Below, one piece after another: positions 23,401-35,690 of a stretch of 64,000 nt of DNA. The notes below the pieces were generated by a model that saw only the letters and a list, made by a program, of their open reading frames with translations, did no database searches and was not told where the DNA came from. This DNA comes from Pyropia haitanensis (lineage: Eukaryota; Rhodophyta; Bangiophyceae; Bangiales; Bangiaceae). Both the position numbers and the translations under genes were made by a program. How positions within the stretch are numbered: the first letter of the stretch is position 1; every line of letters begins with the position of its first letter. The stretch is from the NCBI GenBank assembly GCA_008729055.1, contig SDUX01000004.1, positions 1 to 64,000 on the forward strand. Reading direction: 5' to 3'.

Positions 23401-25588
23401 AGTGGCCACAAAGTGCGCCCCGCCACCCAAACTGTCCACTACGCGTTCCGCCAGTCACACTGGCGTGGACGGTGTGAGGGCGGAACTTTTGTCGCCGACC
23501 GTCACGCCTGGCTGTCGGGACCCCCACGTGGCAAAAACATTCCACAAAATTGACACGTGGACACCGGCGCTCCACAAAATACTCGTTGCATCCAACGGAC
23601 GCGCCAACGAACGGGTCGGCCAACCACCCCATGCACGACGGTGCGGGTGGAACCTCGGACGTCGAGCGGGCGATGTATGGCTGGAATAAAGGATGCGAGC
23701 GAATTCGGCCGCCGGAGCGCGTGCTGATTGCTGTACACGCAAAGTGGGCAAAAGTGGGCAACAGTGGGCAAAAGTGGGTGAGAAGCGGCCTACCACCCCA
23801 TGCACGACCGTGGGGGTCGAACCTCGGACATGGAGCGGGCGGATCTATGGCTGGAATGAAGGATGCGCGCCAATTCGGCCGCCGGATGGTGTGCAGCATC
23901 GTTGTAGACGCAAAAGTGGGCAAAAGTGGGCAAAAGTGGGCAAAAGTGGTAGGAAGTGGGTAAGAAGTGGGCAAAAAGTGGGCAAAAAGGGGGCCAAATT
24001 GGGACACAAATGGGCAATTGGGGGCAAGAACTTTCCATAACTGCAAAGAAAATTACGGAAAGTCGCCAGAAAGTGGTCCAACAGTGGCCACAAAGTGCGC
24101 CCCGCCACCCAAACTGTCCACTCGCGTTCCGCCGTCACACTGGCGTGGACGGTGTGAGGGCGGAACTTTTGTCGCCGACCGTCACCCTGGCTGTCGGGAC
24201 CCCCACGTGGCAAAAACCATTCCACAAAATTGACACGTGGACACCGGCGCTCCACAAAATACTCGTTGCATCCAACGGACGCGCCAACGAACGGGTCGGC
24301 CAACCACCCCATGCACGACGGTGCGGGTGGAACCTCGGACGTCGAGCGGGCGGATGTATGGCTGGAATAAAGGATGCGAGCCAATTCGGCCGCCGGAGCG
24401 CGTGCTGCATTGCTGTACACGCGAAAGTGGGCAAAAGTGGGCACAGTGGGCAAAAGTGGGTGAGAAGCGGCCTACCACCCCATGCACGACCGTGGGGTCG
24501 AACCTCGGACATGGAGCGGGCGGATCTATGGCTGGAAGAAGATGCGCGCCAATTCGCGCGCCGGATGGTGTGCAGCATCGCTGTAGACGCAAAATGGGCA
24601 AAAGTGGGCAAAAGTGGGCAAAAGTGGGTGAGGGAAGTGGGTAAGAAGTGGCGCAAAAAGTGGGCAAAAAGGGGGCAAATGGGACACAAATGGGCAATTG
24701 GGGGCAAGAACTTTCCATAACTGCAAAGAAAATTGAGACGAAAGTCGCCAGAAAGTGGTCCAACAGTGGCCACAAAGTGCGCCCCGCCACCCAAACTGTC
24801 CACTACGCGTTCCGCCAGTCACACTGGCGTGGACGGTGTGAGGCGGAACTTTTGTCGCCGACCGTCACGCCTGGCTGTCGGGACCCCACGTGGCAAAAAC
24901 CATTCCACAAAATTGACACGTGGACACCGGCGCTCCACAAAATACTCGTTGCATCAACGGACGCGCCAACGAACGGGTCGGCCAACCACCATGCACGACG
25001 GTGCGGGTGGAACCTCGGACGTCGAGCGGGCGGATGTATGGCTGGAATAAAGGATGCGAGCGAATTCGGCCGCCGGAGCGCGTGCTGATTGCTGTACACG
25101 CAAAAGTGGGCAAAAGTGGGCAACAGTGGGCAAAAGTGGGTGAGAAGCGGCCTACCACCCCATGCACGACCGTGGGGGTCGAACCTCGGACATGGAGCGG
25201 GCGGATCTATGGCTGGAATGAAGGATGCGCGCCAATTCGGCCGCCGGATGGTGTGCAGCATCGCTGTAGACGCAAAAGTGGGCAAAAGTGGGCAAAAGTG
25301 GGCAAAAGTGGGTAGGAAGTGGGTAAGAAGTGGGCAAAAAGTGGGCAAAAAGGGGCCAAATTGGACACAAATGGGCAATTGGGGGCAAGAACTTTCCATA
25401 ACTGCAAAGAAAATTGAGACGAAAGTCGCCAGAAAGTGTCCAACAGTGGCCACAAAGTGCGCCCCGCCACCCAAACTGTCCACTACGCGTTCCGCAGTCA
25501 CACTGGCGTGGACGGTGTGAGGGCGGAACTTTTGTCGCCGACCGTCACCCTGGCTGTCGGGACCCCCACGTGGCAAAAACCATTCCAC
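17343..25588 (+). repeat. Indel-rich family I block
   Basis: Unit starts are 17454, 18129, 18804, 19466, 20158, 20834, 21516, 22197, 22872, 23557, 24237 and 24920. Spacings are 662-692 bp and mostly near 680, so a typical unit has lost several single bases. Losses fall in homopolymers and in CG-rich words (GGAATAAGG, CGAGCGGCGCG, AAGTGTCCAAC for AAGTGGTCCAAC). The density is highest at 17343-20160 and falls to the right. It may be real decay or uncorrected long-read error. Confidence 0.85.
19419..19595 (+). repeat. Strongly diverged stretch inside a monomer
   Basis: Where the fourth module and start of A should be, only scattered motifs survive: CCACGTGGCAAAACC, ACAAATTGACG, CTCCAACGGACCG and CCATGCACACCG. 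The length is about as expected, so this looks like heavy substitution plus small indels and not an insertion. Normal sequence resumes at GGGCGGATGTATGG near 19593. No gene is seen in it. Confidence 0.6.
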
Positions 25589-28500
25589 GGCCGCCGGAGC
25601 GCGTGCTGCATTGCTGTACACGCGAAAGTGGCAAAAGTGGGCAGCAGTGGGCAAAAGTGGGTGAGAAGCGGCCTACCACCCCATGCACGACCGTGGGGGT
25701 CGAACCTCGGACATGGAGCGGGCGGATCTATGGCTGGAACGAAGTATGCGCGCCAATTCGGCCGCCGGATGGTGTGCAGCATCGCTGTAGACGCAAAAGT
25801 GGGCAAAAGTGGGCAAAAAGTGGGCAAAAGTGGGTAGGAAGTGGGTAAGAAGTGGGCAAAAAGTGGGCAAAAAGGGGGCCAAATTGGGACACAAATGGGC
25901 AATTGGGGGCAAGAACTTTCCATAACTGCAAAGAAAATTGACGTGAAAGTCGCCAGAAAGTGGTCCAACAGTGGCCACAAAGTGCGCCCCGCCACCCAAA
26001 CTGTCCACTACGCGTTCCGCCAGTCACACTGGCGTGGACGGTGTGAGGGCGGAACTTTTGTCGCCGACCGTCACGCCTGGCTGTCGGGACCCCCACGTGG
26101 CAAAAACCATTCCACAAAAATTGACACGTGGACACCGGCGCTCCACAAAATACTCGTTGCATCCAACGGACGCGCCAACGAACGGGTCGGCCAACCACCC
26201 ATGCACGACGGTGCGGGTGGAACCTCGGACGTCGAGCGGGCGGATGTATGGCTGGAATAAAGGATGCGAGCGAATTCGGCCGCCGGAGCGCGTGCTGCAT
26301 TGCTGTACACGCAAAAGTGGCAAAAGTGGGCAACAGTGGGCAAAAGTGGGTGAGAAGCGGCCTACCACCCCATGCACGACCGTGGGGGTCGAACCTCGGA
26401 CATGGAGCGGGCGGATCTATGGCTGGAATGAAGGATGCGCGCCAATTCGGCCGCCGGATGGTGTGCAGCATCGCTGTAGACGCAAAAGTGGGCAAAAGTG
26501 GGCAAAGTGGGCAAAAGTGGGTAGGAAGTGGGTAAGAAGTGGCAAAAAGTGGGCAAAAAGGGGGCCAAATTGGGACACAAATGGGCAATTGGGGCAAGAA
26601 CTTTCCATAACTGCAAAGAAAATTGTGAAAGTCGCCAGAAAGTGTCCAACAGTGGCCACAAAGTGCGCCCCGCCACCCAAACTGTCCACTACGCGTTCCG
26701 CCAGTCACACTGGCGTGGACGGTGTGAGGGCGGAACTTTTGTCGCCGACGTCACGCCTGGCTGTCGGGACCCCCCACGTGGCAAAAACCATTCACAAAAT
26801 TGACACGTGGACACCGGCGCTCCACAAAATACTCGTTGCATCCAACGGACGCGCCAACGAACGGGTCGGCCAACCACCCATGCACGACGGTGCGGGTGGA
26901 ACCTCGGACGTCGAGCGGCGGATGTATGGCTGGAAAAAGGATGCGAGCGAATTCGGCCGCCGGAGCGCGTGCTGCATTGCTGTACACGCAAAGTGGGCAA
27001 AAGTGGGCAACAGTGGGCAAAAGTGGGTGAGAAGCGGCCTACCACCCCATGCACGACCGTGGGGGTCGAACCTCGGACATGGAGCGGGCGGATCTATGGC
27101 TGGAATGAAGGATGCGCGCCAATTCGGCCGCCGGATGGTGTGCAGCATCGCTGTAGACGCAAAAGTGGGCAAAAGTGGGCAAAAGTGGGCAAAAGTGGGT
27201 AGGAAGTGGGTAAGAAGTGGGCAAAAAGTGGGCAAAAAGGGGGCCAAATTGGGACATGGGCAATTGGGGCAAGAACTTTCCATAACTGCAAAGAAAATTG
27301 AGACGAAAGTCGCCAGAAAGTCGTCCAACAGTGGCCACAAAGTGCGCCCCGCCACCCAAACTGTCCACTACGCGTTCCGCCAGTCACACTGGCGTGGACG
27401 GTGTGAGGGCGGAACTTTTGTCGCCGACCGTCACGCCTGGCTGTCGGGACCCCCACGTGGCAAAAACCATTCCACAAATTGACACGTGGACACCGGCGCT
27501 CCACAAAATACTCGTTGCATCCAACGGACGCGCCAACGAACGGGTCGGCCAACCACCCCATGCACGACGGTGCGGGTGGAACCTCGGACGTCGAGCGGGC
27601 GGATGTATGGCTGGAATAAAGGATGCGAGCGAATTCGGCCGCCGGAGCGCGTGCTGTATTGCTGTACACGCAAAAGTGGGCAAAAGTGGGCAACAGTGGG
27701 CAAAAGTGGGTGAGAAGCGGCCTACCACCCCATGCACGACCGTGGGGGTCGAACCTCGGACATGGAGCGGGCGGATCTATGGCTGGAATGAAGGATGCGC
27801 GCCAATTCGGCCGCCGGATGGTGTGCAGCATCGCTGTAGACGCAAAAGTGGGCAAAAGTGGGCAAAAGTGGGCAAAAGTGGGTAGGAAGTGGGTAAGAAG
27901 TGGGCAAAAAGTGGGCAAAAAGGGGCCAAATTGGGACACAAATGGGCAATTGGGGGCAAGAACTTTCCATAACTGCAAAGAAAATTCACGTGAAAGTCGC
28001 CAGAAAGTGTCCAACAGTGGCCACAAAGTGCGCCCCGCCACCCAAACTGTCCACTACGCGTTCCGCCAGTCACACTGGCGTGGACGGTGTGAGGGCGGAA
28101 CTTTTGTCGCCGACCGTCACGCCTGGCTGTCGGACCCCCACGTGGCAAAAACCATTCCACAGAATTGACACGTGGACACCGGCGCTCCACAAAATACTCG
28201 TTGCATCCAACGGACGCGCCAACGAACGGGTCGGCCAACCACCCCATGCACGACGGTGCGGGTGGAACCTCGGACGTCGAGCGGGCGGATGTATGGCTGG
28301 AATAAAGGATGCGAGCGAATTCGGCCGCCGGAGCGCGTGCTGCATTGCTGTACACGCGAAAGTGGGCAAAAGTGGGCAGCAGTGGGCAAAAGTGGGTGAG
28401 AAGCGGCCTACCACCCCATGCACGACCGTGGGGGTCGAACCTCGGACATGGAGCGGGCGGATCTATGGCTGGAATGAAGGATGCGCGCCAATTCGGCCGC

Positions 28501-30240
28501 CGGATGGTGTGCAGCATCGCTGTAGACGCAAAAGTGGGCAAAAGTGGGCAAAAGTGGGCAAAAGTGGGTAGGAAGTGGGTAAGAAGTGGGCAAAAAGTGG
28601 GCAAAAAGGGGGCCAAATTGGGACACAAATGGGCAATTGGGGGCAAGAACTTTCCATAACTGCAAAGAAAATTGAGACGAAAGTCGCCAGAAAGTGTCCA
28701 ACAGTGGCCACAAAGTGCGCCCCGCCACCCAAACTGTCCACTACGCGTTCCGCCAGTCACACTGGCGTGGACGGTGTGAGGGCGGAACTTTTGTCGCCGA
28801 CCGTCACGCCTGGCTGTCGGGACCCCCACGTGGCAAAAACCATTCCACAAAATTGACACGTGGACACCGGCGCTCCACAAAATACTCGTTGCATCCAACG
28901 GACGCGCCAACGAACGGGTCGGCCAACCACCCCATGCACGACGGTGCGGGTGGAACCTCGGACGTCGAGCGGGCGGATGTATGGCTGGAATAAAGGATGC
29001 GAGCGAATTCGGCCGCCGGAGCGCGTGCTGTATTGCTGTACACGCAAAAGTGGGCAAAAGTGGGCAACAGTGGCAAAAGTGGGTGAGAAGCGGCCTACCA
29101 CCCCATGCACGACCGTGGGGGTCGAACCTCGGACATGGAGCGGGCGGATCTATGGCTGGAATGAAGGATGCGCGCCAATTCGGCCGCCGGATGGTGTGCA
29201 GCATCGCTGTAGACGCAAAAGTGGGCAAAAGTGGGCAAAAGTGGGCAAAAGTGGGTAGGAAGTGGGTAAGAAGTGGGCAAAAAGTGGGCAAAAAGGGGGC
29301 CAAATTGGGACACAAATGGGCAATTGGGGGCAAGAACTTTCCATAACTGCAAAGAAAATTGAGACGAAAGTCGCCAGAAAGTCGGTCCAACAGTGGCCAC
29401 AAAGTGCGCCCCGCCACCCAAACTGTCCACTACGCGTTCCGCCAGTCACACTGGCGTGGACGGTGTGAGGGCGGAACTTTTGTCGCCGACCGTCACGCCT
29501 GGCTGTCGGGACCCCCACGTGGCAAAAAACCATTCCACAGAATTGACACGTGGACACCGGCGCTCCACAAAATACTCGTTGCATCCAACGGACGCGCCAA
29601 CGAACGGGTCGGCCAACCACCCCATGCACGACGGTGCGGGTGGAACCTCGGACGTCGAGCGGGCGGATGTATGGCTGGAATAAAGGATGCGAGCGAATTC
29701 GGCCGCCGGAGCGCGTGCTGCATTGCTGTACACGCGAAAGTGGGCAAAAGTGGGCAGCAGTGGGCAAAAGTGGGTGAGAAGCGGCCTACCACCCCATGCA
29801 CGACCGTGGGGGTCGAACCTCGGACATGGAGCGGGCGGATCTATGGCTGGAACGAAGTATGCGCGCCAATTCGGCCCGCCGGAGTGGTGTGCAGCATCGC
29901 TGTAGACGCAAAACGTGGGCAAAAGTGGGCAAAAGTGGGCAAAAGTGGGTAGGAAGTGGGTAAGAAGTGGGCAAAAAGTGGGCAAAAAGGGGGCCAAATT
30001 GGGACACAAATGGGCAATTGGGGGCAAGAACTTTCCATAACTGCAAAGAAAATTGAGACGAAAGTCGCCAGAAAGTGTCCAACAGTGGCCACAAAGTGCG
30101 CCCCGCCACCCAAACTGTCCACTACGCGTTCCGCCAGTCACACTGGCGTGGACGGTGTGAGGGCGGAACTTTTGTCGCCGACCGTCACGCCTGGCTGTCG
30201 GGACCCCCACGTGGCAAAAACCATTCCACAAAATTGACAC
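25589..30240 (+). repeat. Family I block with returning regularity
   Basis: It opens with a join at 25588/25589 that fuses CATTCCAC of one unit to GGCCGCCGGAGCG of module A, removing about 162 bp. Unit starts are then 26128, 26807, 27486, 28172, 28860 and 29550, with spacings moving from 679 to 691 bp. From 27486 the units alternate b, a, b, a, as in the 10-17 kb block. The 29550 unit has extra bases at 29876-29890 and 29914. Confidence 0.87.
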
Positions 30241-30341
30241 GTGGACACCGGCGCTCCACAAAATACTCGTTGCATCCAACGGACGCGCCAACGAACGGGT
30301 CGGCCAACCACCCCATGCACGACGGTGCGGGTGGAACCTCG

Positions 30342-30474
30342 GACGTCGAGCGGGCGGATGTATGGCTGGAATAAAGGATGCGAGCGAATTCGGCCGCCGG
30401 ACCTGCGCTGACGTCGAGTGGGCGGGCGGATGTATGGCTGGAATAAAGGATGCGAGCGAATGTCGGCCGCCGGA
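30342..30474 (+). repeat. Local 68-72-bp tandem duplication in module A
   Basis: GACGTCGAG is at 30342-30350 and again at 30410-30418, and GCGGATGTATGG at 30354 and again at 30426. The second copy has a 4-base insertion (TGGG). The text between reads ACCTGCGCT, which replaces the expected GCGCGTGCT. The unit is 770 bp long as a result. Downstream, 30505-30575 carries extra single bases (GTGCGGCC, AACGTGGG, GGGTACC). Confidence 0.8.
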
Positions 30475-31559
30475 GCGCGTGCTGCATTGCTGTACACGCG
30501 AAAGTGCGGCCAAAAGTGGGCAGCAGTGGGCAAAACGTGGGTGAGAAGCGGCCGGGTACCACCCCATGCACGAGCCGTGGGGGTCGAACCTCGGACATGG
30601 AGCGGGCGGATCTATGGCTGGAATGAAGGATGCGCGCCAATTCGGCCGCCGGATGGTGTGCAGCATCGCTGTAGACGCAAAAGTGGGCAAAAGTGGGCAA
30701 AAGTGGGCAAAAGTGGGTAGGAAGTGGGTAAGAAGTGGGCAAAAAGTGGGCAAAAAGGGGGCCAAATTGGGACACAAATGGGCAATTGGGGGCAAGAACT
30801 TTCCATAACTGCAAAGAAAATTGAGACGAAAGTCGCCAGAAAGTCCAACAGTGGCCACAAAGTGCGCAACCCGGCCACCCAAACTGTCCACTACGCGTTC
30901 CGCCAGTCACACTGGCGTGGACGGTGTGAGGGCGGAACTTTTGTCGCCGACCGTCACGCCTGGCTGTCGGGACCCCCCACGTGGCAAAAACCATTCCACA
31001 AAATTGACACGTGGACACCGGCGCTCCACAAAATACTCGTTGCATCCAACGGACGCGCCAACGAACGGGTCGGCCAACCACCCCATGCACGACGGTGCGG
31101 GTGGAACCGGGTGGTCGAGCGGGCGGATGCGGGCGGGAATAAAGGATGCGAGCGAATCGGCCGCCGGAGGCGCCTGTATTGCTGTGCACGCAAAAGTGGG
31201 CAAAAGTGGGCAACAGTGGCAGCAAGTGGGTGAGAAGCGGCCTACCGGCCACCACGACCGTGGGGGTCGAACCTCGGACATGGAGCGGGCGGAGCTATGG
31301 CTGGAATGGCTGCGCGCCAATGCGGCCGCCGGATGGTGTGGAGCATCGCTGTAGACGCAAAAGACGCAAAAGTGGGCAAAAGTGGGCAAAAGTGGGTAGG
31401 AAGTGGGTAAGAAGTGGGCAAAAAGTGGGCAAAAAGGGGGCCAAATTGGACACAAATGGGCAATTGGGGGCAAGAACTTTCCAGAACTGCAAATAAAATT
31501 GACGTGAAAGTCGCCAGAAAGTGGTCCAACAGTGGCCACAAAGTGCGCCCCGCCACCCA

Positions 31560-31960
31560 AACTGTCCACTACGCACTACGCCAGTCACAGTGGCGTGGAC
31601 GGTGGACGGGCGGAACTTTTGTCGCCGTCGTCACCCTCACTGTGGGACCCCCACCCCCAAAAACCAAAAACAAAATTGACACGTGACACCCGGCGCTCCA
31701 CAAAATACTCGTTGCATCCAACGGACGCGCCAACGAACGGGTCGGCCAACCACCCATGCACGATGTGCGGGTGGAACCTGGACGTCGGCGGGCGGCGGTA
31801 TGGATGGAATAAAGGATGCGAGCGAATTCGGCCGCCGGCCGCGTGCTGCGTGCTGTACACTGAAAAGCAAAAAAGTGGGCAGCAGTGGGCAGTGGTGGGT
31901 GAGAAGTGCCTACCGGCCCATGCACGACCGTGGGGGTCGGGGTCGGACTGGAGCGGGCGG
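31560..31960 (+). repeat. Highly diverged monomer segment
   Basis: The satellite order is kept but with many substitutions: CACTACGCACTACG, a run of C and A (CCCCCACCCCCAAAAACC) in place of CCCCCACGTGGCAAAAACC, and GACGTCGGCGGGCGGCGG in place of GACGTCGAGCGGGCGG. The first CACGTG of the pair is lost and the second has become ACGTGAC. No gene or mobile element is seen. Confidence 0.7.
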
Positions 31961-32625
31961 ATCTATGGCTGGAATGAAGAATGCGCGCCAATTCGGCCGC
32001 CGATTCGCGACGCCAAAAGTGGGCAAAAGTGGGCGTAAGAAGTGGGCAAAAAGTGGGCAAAAAGGGGGCCAAATTGGGACACAAATGGGCAATTGGGGGC
32101 AAGAACTTTCCATAACTGCAAAGAAAATTGAGACGAAAGTCGCCAGAAAGTGTCCAACAGTGGCCACAAAGTGCGCCCCGCCACCAAACTGTCCACTACG
32201 CGTTCCGCCAGTCACACTGGCGTGGACGGTGTGAGGGCGGAACTTTTGTCGCCGACCGTCACGCCTGGCTGTCGGGACCCCCACGTGGCAAAAACCATTC
32301 CACAAAATTGACACGTGGACACCGGCGCTCCACAAAATACTCGTTGCATCCAACGGACGCGCCAACGAACGGGTCGGCCAACCACCCCATGCACGACGGT
32401 GCGGGTGGAACCTCGGACGTCGAGCGGGCGGATGTATGGCTGGAATAAAGGATGCGAGCGAATTCGGCCGCCGGAGCGCGTGCTGCATTGCTGTACACGC
32501 AAAAGTGGGCAAAAGTGGGCAACAGTGGGCAAAAGTGAGAAGCGGCCTACCACCCCATGCACGACCGTGGGGGTCGAACCTCGGACATGGAGCGGGCGGA
32601 TCTATGGCTGGAATGAAGGATGCGC

Positions 32626-33145
32626 GCCAATTATGGCGTGCAAAAGTAAAGGCCGAGCGCCAAATTGGGCGGCCCGCCGTGAAAGCGCCCCCAGTGTGGC
32701 CACCAAACTGTCCACTACGCGTTCCGCCAGTCACACTGGCGTGGACGGTGTGAGGGCGGAACTTTTGTCGCCGACCGTCACGCCTGGCTGTCGGGACCCC
32801 CACGTGGCAAAAACCATTCCACAAATTGACACGTGGACAGGGCTGGTGGTGGAGTGTGAGGGCGGGCCTTAACGCCGCGGCCAACACCCCATGGACCTCG
32901 GACATGGAGCGGGCGGATCTATGGCTGGAACGAAGGAAACGCCAATTCGGCCGCCGGATGGTGGTGCCGTCGCGTAGACGCAAAAGCCGTTGCAAGTGGG
33001 CAAAAGTTGGCAACGACACGGGTGGGGAAGTGGGTGCGGGCAAAAAGTGTGGCGAAGCGGGCCTGGTATGCACGACCGTGGGGGTCGAAAATGGGCGGAT
33101 GCGATGCGCAATTCGGCCGCCGAGCGCGTTTTGGCATGAACTGCG
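32626..33145 (+). repeat. Chimeric and diverged units
   Basis: At about 32632 module A' breaks off after CGCCAATT and continues with 70 bp of weakly satellite-like text, then joins CACCAAACTGTCC. From 32837 a second break follows GTGGACA and runs into GGCTGGTGGTGGAGTG, then into a diverged A'. TCGGACATGGAGCGGGCGG and CGCCAATTCGGCCGCCGG survive, but the G-tract is reduced to isolated copies. Normal sequence returns near 33145 (AAAATTGAGGCGAAAGTCG). Confidence 0.7.
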
Positions 33146-33313
33146 AAAATTGAGGCGAAAGTCGCCAGAAAGTGGTCCAACAGTGGCCACAAAGTGCGCC
33201 CCGCCACCCAAACTGTCCACTACGCGTTCCGCCAGTCACACTGGCGTGGACGGTGTGAACTTTTGTCGCCGACCGTCACGCCTGGCTGTCGGGACCCCCA
33301 CGTGGCAAAAAAC

Positions 33314-33412
33314 CACAGCATGTTGGGGTGTGGAACACTCTCCGAGGAAAATGGCTGGGCAAAAAGTGGGCAAAATGCGCCGAAATTCGGAACGCGGCCA
33401 ATTGGGTGTGCA
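33314..33412 (+). other. Stretch of unclear origin between satellite pieces
   Basis: After a normal CACGTGGCAAAAAACCA the text becomes CAGCATGTTGGGGTGTGG and further unmatched bases, including CACTCTCCGAGGAAAATGG, before GTGGGCAAAA-like pieces and GTGTGCAGCATCGCTG resume the unit. Only the pieces at the ends clearly belong to the satellite. It is too short to call a gene or element. Confidence 0.55.
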
Positions 33413-33737
33413 GCATCGCTGTAGACGCAAAAGTGGGCAAAAGTGGGCAAAAGTGGGCAAAAGTGGTAGGAAGTGGGTAAGAAGTGGGCAAAAAGTGGGC
33501 AAAAAGGGGGCCAAATTGGGACACAAATGGGCAATTGGGGGCAAGAACTTTCCATAACTCTGACGTGAAAGTCGCCAGAAAGTGGTCCAACAGTGGCCAC
33601 AAAGTGCGCCCCGCCACCCAAACTGTCCACTACGCGTTCCGCCAGTCACACTGGCGTGGACGGTGTGAGGGCGGAACTTTTGTCGCCGACCGTCACGCCT
33701 GGCTGTCGGGACCCCACGTGGCAAAAACCATTCCACA

Positions 33738-34075
33738 AATTGCGAATTCGCGCCGCCGGCAAAAACGTGCTGTACACGCGAACGGACGCGCAAAAGTGGG
33801 CCGCAGTGGGCAAAAGTGAGAAGCGGCCTACCACCCATGCACGACCGTGGGGGTCGCCTCGGACATGAGCGGAAGGGTTGTCGCCTCGGTGCGCGCCAAT
33901 TGGCCGTGTGGATGGAAGTGGCAAAAACGTCAGACGAATTGACACGTGGACACCGGCGCTCCACAAAATACTCGTTGCATCCAACGGACGCGCCAACGAA
34001 CGGGTCGGCCAACCACCCCATGAGTGCATTGCTGTACACGCGAAAGTGGGGTACAAAAGTGGGCGGGCAGTGGGC
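33738..34075 (+). repeat. Reordered monomer fragments
   Basis: Fragments of A and the fourth module appear in abnormal order. ATTCGCGCCGCCGG joins directly after CATTCCACAAATTG. ACACGCGAACGGACGCGC mixes module A with ACGGACGCGCC. A' is cut after GGTCGCCTCGGACATG. GACACGTGGACACCGG restarts at 33941. At 34020 CACCCCATG joins AGTGCATTGCTG, skipping most of module A. Each piece is short but recognisable. Confidence 0.65.
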
Positions 34076-34896
34076 AAAAGTGGGTGAGAAGCGGCCTACC
34101 ACCCATGCACGACCGTGGGGGTCGAACCTCGGACATGGAGCGGGCGGATCTATGGCTGGAATGAAGGATGGCGCAAATGCAATTCGGCCGGCCGGCGTGT
34201 GCATTGCGAAAGTCGCCAGAAAGTGGTCCAACAGTGGCCACAAAGTGCGCCCCGCCACCCAAACTGTCCACTACGCGTTCCGCCAGTCACACTGGCGTGG
34301 ACGGTGTGAGGGCGGAACTTTTGTCGCCGACCGTCACGCCTGGCTGTCGGGACCCCCACGTGGCAAAAACCATTCCACAAAATTGACACGTGGACACCGG
34401 CGCTCCACAAAATACTCGTTGCATCCAACGGACGCGCCAACGAACGGGTCGGCCAACCACCCCATGCACGACGGTGCGGGTGGAACCTCGGACGTCGAGC
34501 GGGCGGATGTATGGCTGGAATAAAGGATGCGAGCGAATTCGGCCGCCGGAGCGCGTGCTGCATTGCTGTACACGCGAAAGTGGGCAAAAGTGGGCAGCAG
34601 TGGGCAAAAGTGGGTGAGAAGCGGCCTACCACCCCATGCACGACCGTGGGGTCGAACCTCGGACATGGAGCGGGCGGATCTATGGCTGAACCAGCATAAC
34701 GGCCGGCCGCCGGAAATGGTGTGCAGAAAGTGGTCCAACAGTGGCCACAAAGTGCGCCCCGCCACCCAAACTGTCCACTACGCGTTCCGCCAGTCACACT
34801 GGCGTGGACGGTGTGAGGGCGGAACTTTTGTCGCCGACCGTCACGCCTGGCTGTCGGGACCCCCACGTGGCAAAAACCATTCCACAAAATTGACAC

Positions 34897-35215
34897 GTGG
34901 ACACCGGCGGGTAAGAAGTGGTAAGAAGTGGGCAAAAAGTGGGCCGGCCAACCACCCCATGACACGAAAATGCGGGGCAACCAAGAACATAATAAGCTGG
35001 GCAAAGTATTGGTAAAGGAAAGAGCACGAAAGTCGCCGGTCCAACAGTGGCCACAAAGTGCGCCCCGCCACCCAAACTGTCCACTACGCGTTCCGCCAGC
35101 TGCACTGGCTGTACACGGTGGTGACAGTGGGCAAAAAGCATGGGTCGCGGTGTGGCAAGCGCCTGAGCTGTCTGCCTGTACACCCCACAGTGGGCAAAAG
35201 TGGGTGAGAAGCGGC
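34897..35215 (+). repeat. Broken unit with a 65-bp unmatched stretch
   Basis: GTGGACACCGGCG joins GGTAAGAAGTGG, so the fourth module runs straight into a G-tract. After GCCAACCACCCCATG there is a stretch at about 34962-35028 with no clear counterpart in the unit; it is richer in A and contains AACATAATAAGCTGGG. Satellite resumes at GAAAGTCGCCGGTCC, breaks again at the hairpin (35099), and passes through about 90 bp with only short motifs (GTGGGCAAAAAGC, CTGTACACC) before CAGTGGGCAAAAGTGGG. Confidence 0.65.
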
Positions 35216-35638
35216 CTACCACCCCATGCACCCGTGGGGGTCGAACCTCGGACATGGAGCGGGCGGATCTATGGCTGGAATGAAGGATGCGCGCCAATTC
35301 GGCCGCCGGATGGTGTGCAGCATCGCTGTAGACGCAAAAGTGGGCAAAAGTGGGCAAAAGTGGGCAAAAGTGGGTAGGAAGTGGGTAAGAAGTGGGCAAA
35401 AAGTGGGCAAAAAGGGGGCCAAATTGGGACACAAATGGGCAATTGGGGGCAAGAACTTTCCATAACTGCAAAGAAAATTGACGTGAAAGTCGCCAGAAAG
35501 TGGTCCAACAGTGGCCACAAAGTGCGCCCCGCCACCCAAACTGTCCACTACGCGTTCCGCCAGTCACACTGGCGTGGACGGTGTGAGGGCGGAACTTTTG
35601 TCGCCGACCGTCACGCCTGGCTGTCGGGACCCCCACGT

Positions 35639-35690
35639 GGACGGTGCGGGTAGGCACGAGTGGGTAAGAAGCGGGCGGATGTATGGCTGG
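35639..35690 (+). repeat. Deletion join within a unit
   Basis: CCCCCACGTGG at the first CACGTG joins ACGGTGCGGG of the next module A at about 35640. This removes roughly 108 bp, including the second CACGTG and the usual unit start. A short altered stretch (TAGGCACGAGTGGGTAAG) follows, then GCGGGCGGATGTATGG resumes module A. Confidence 0.75.
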
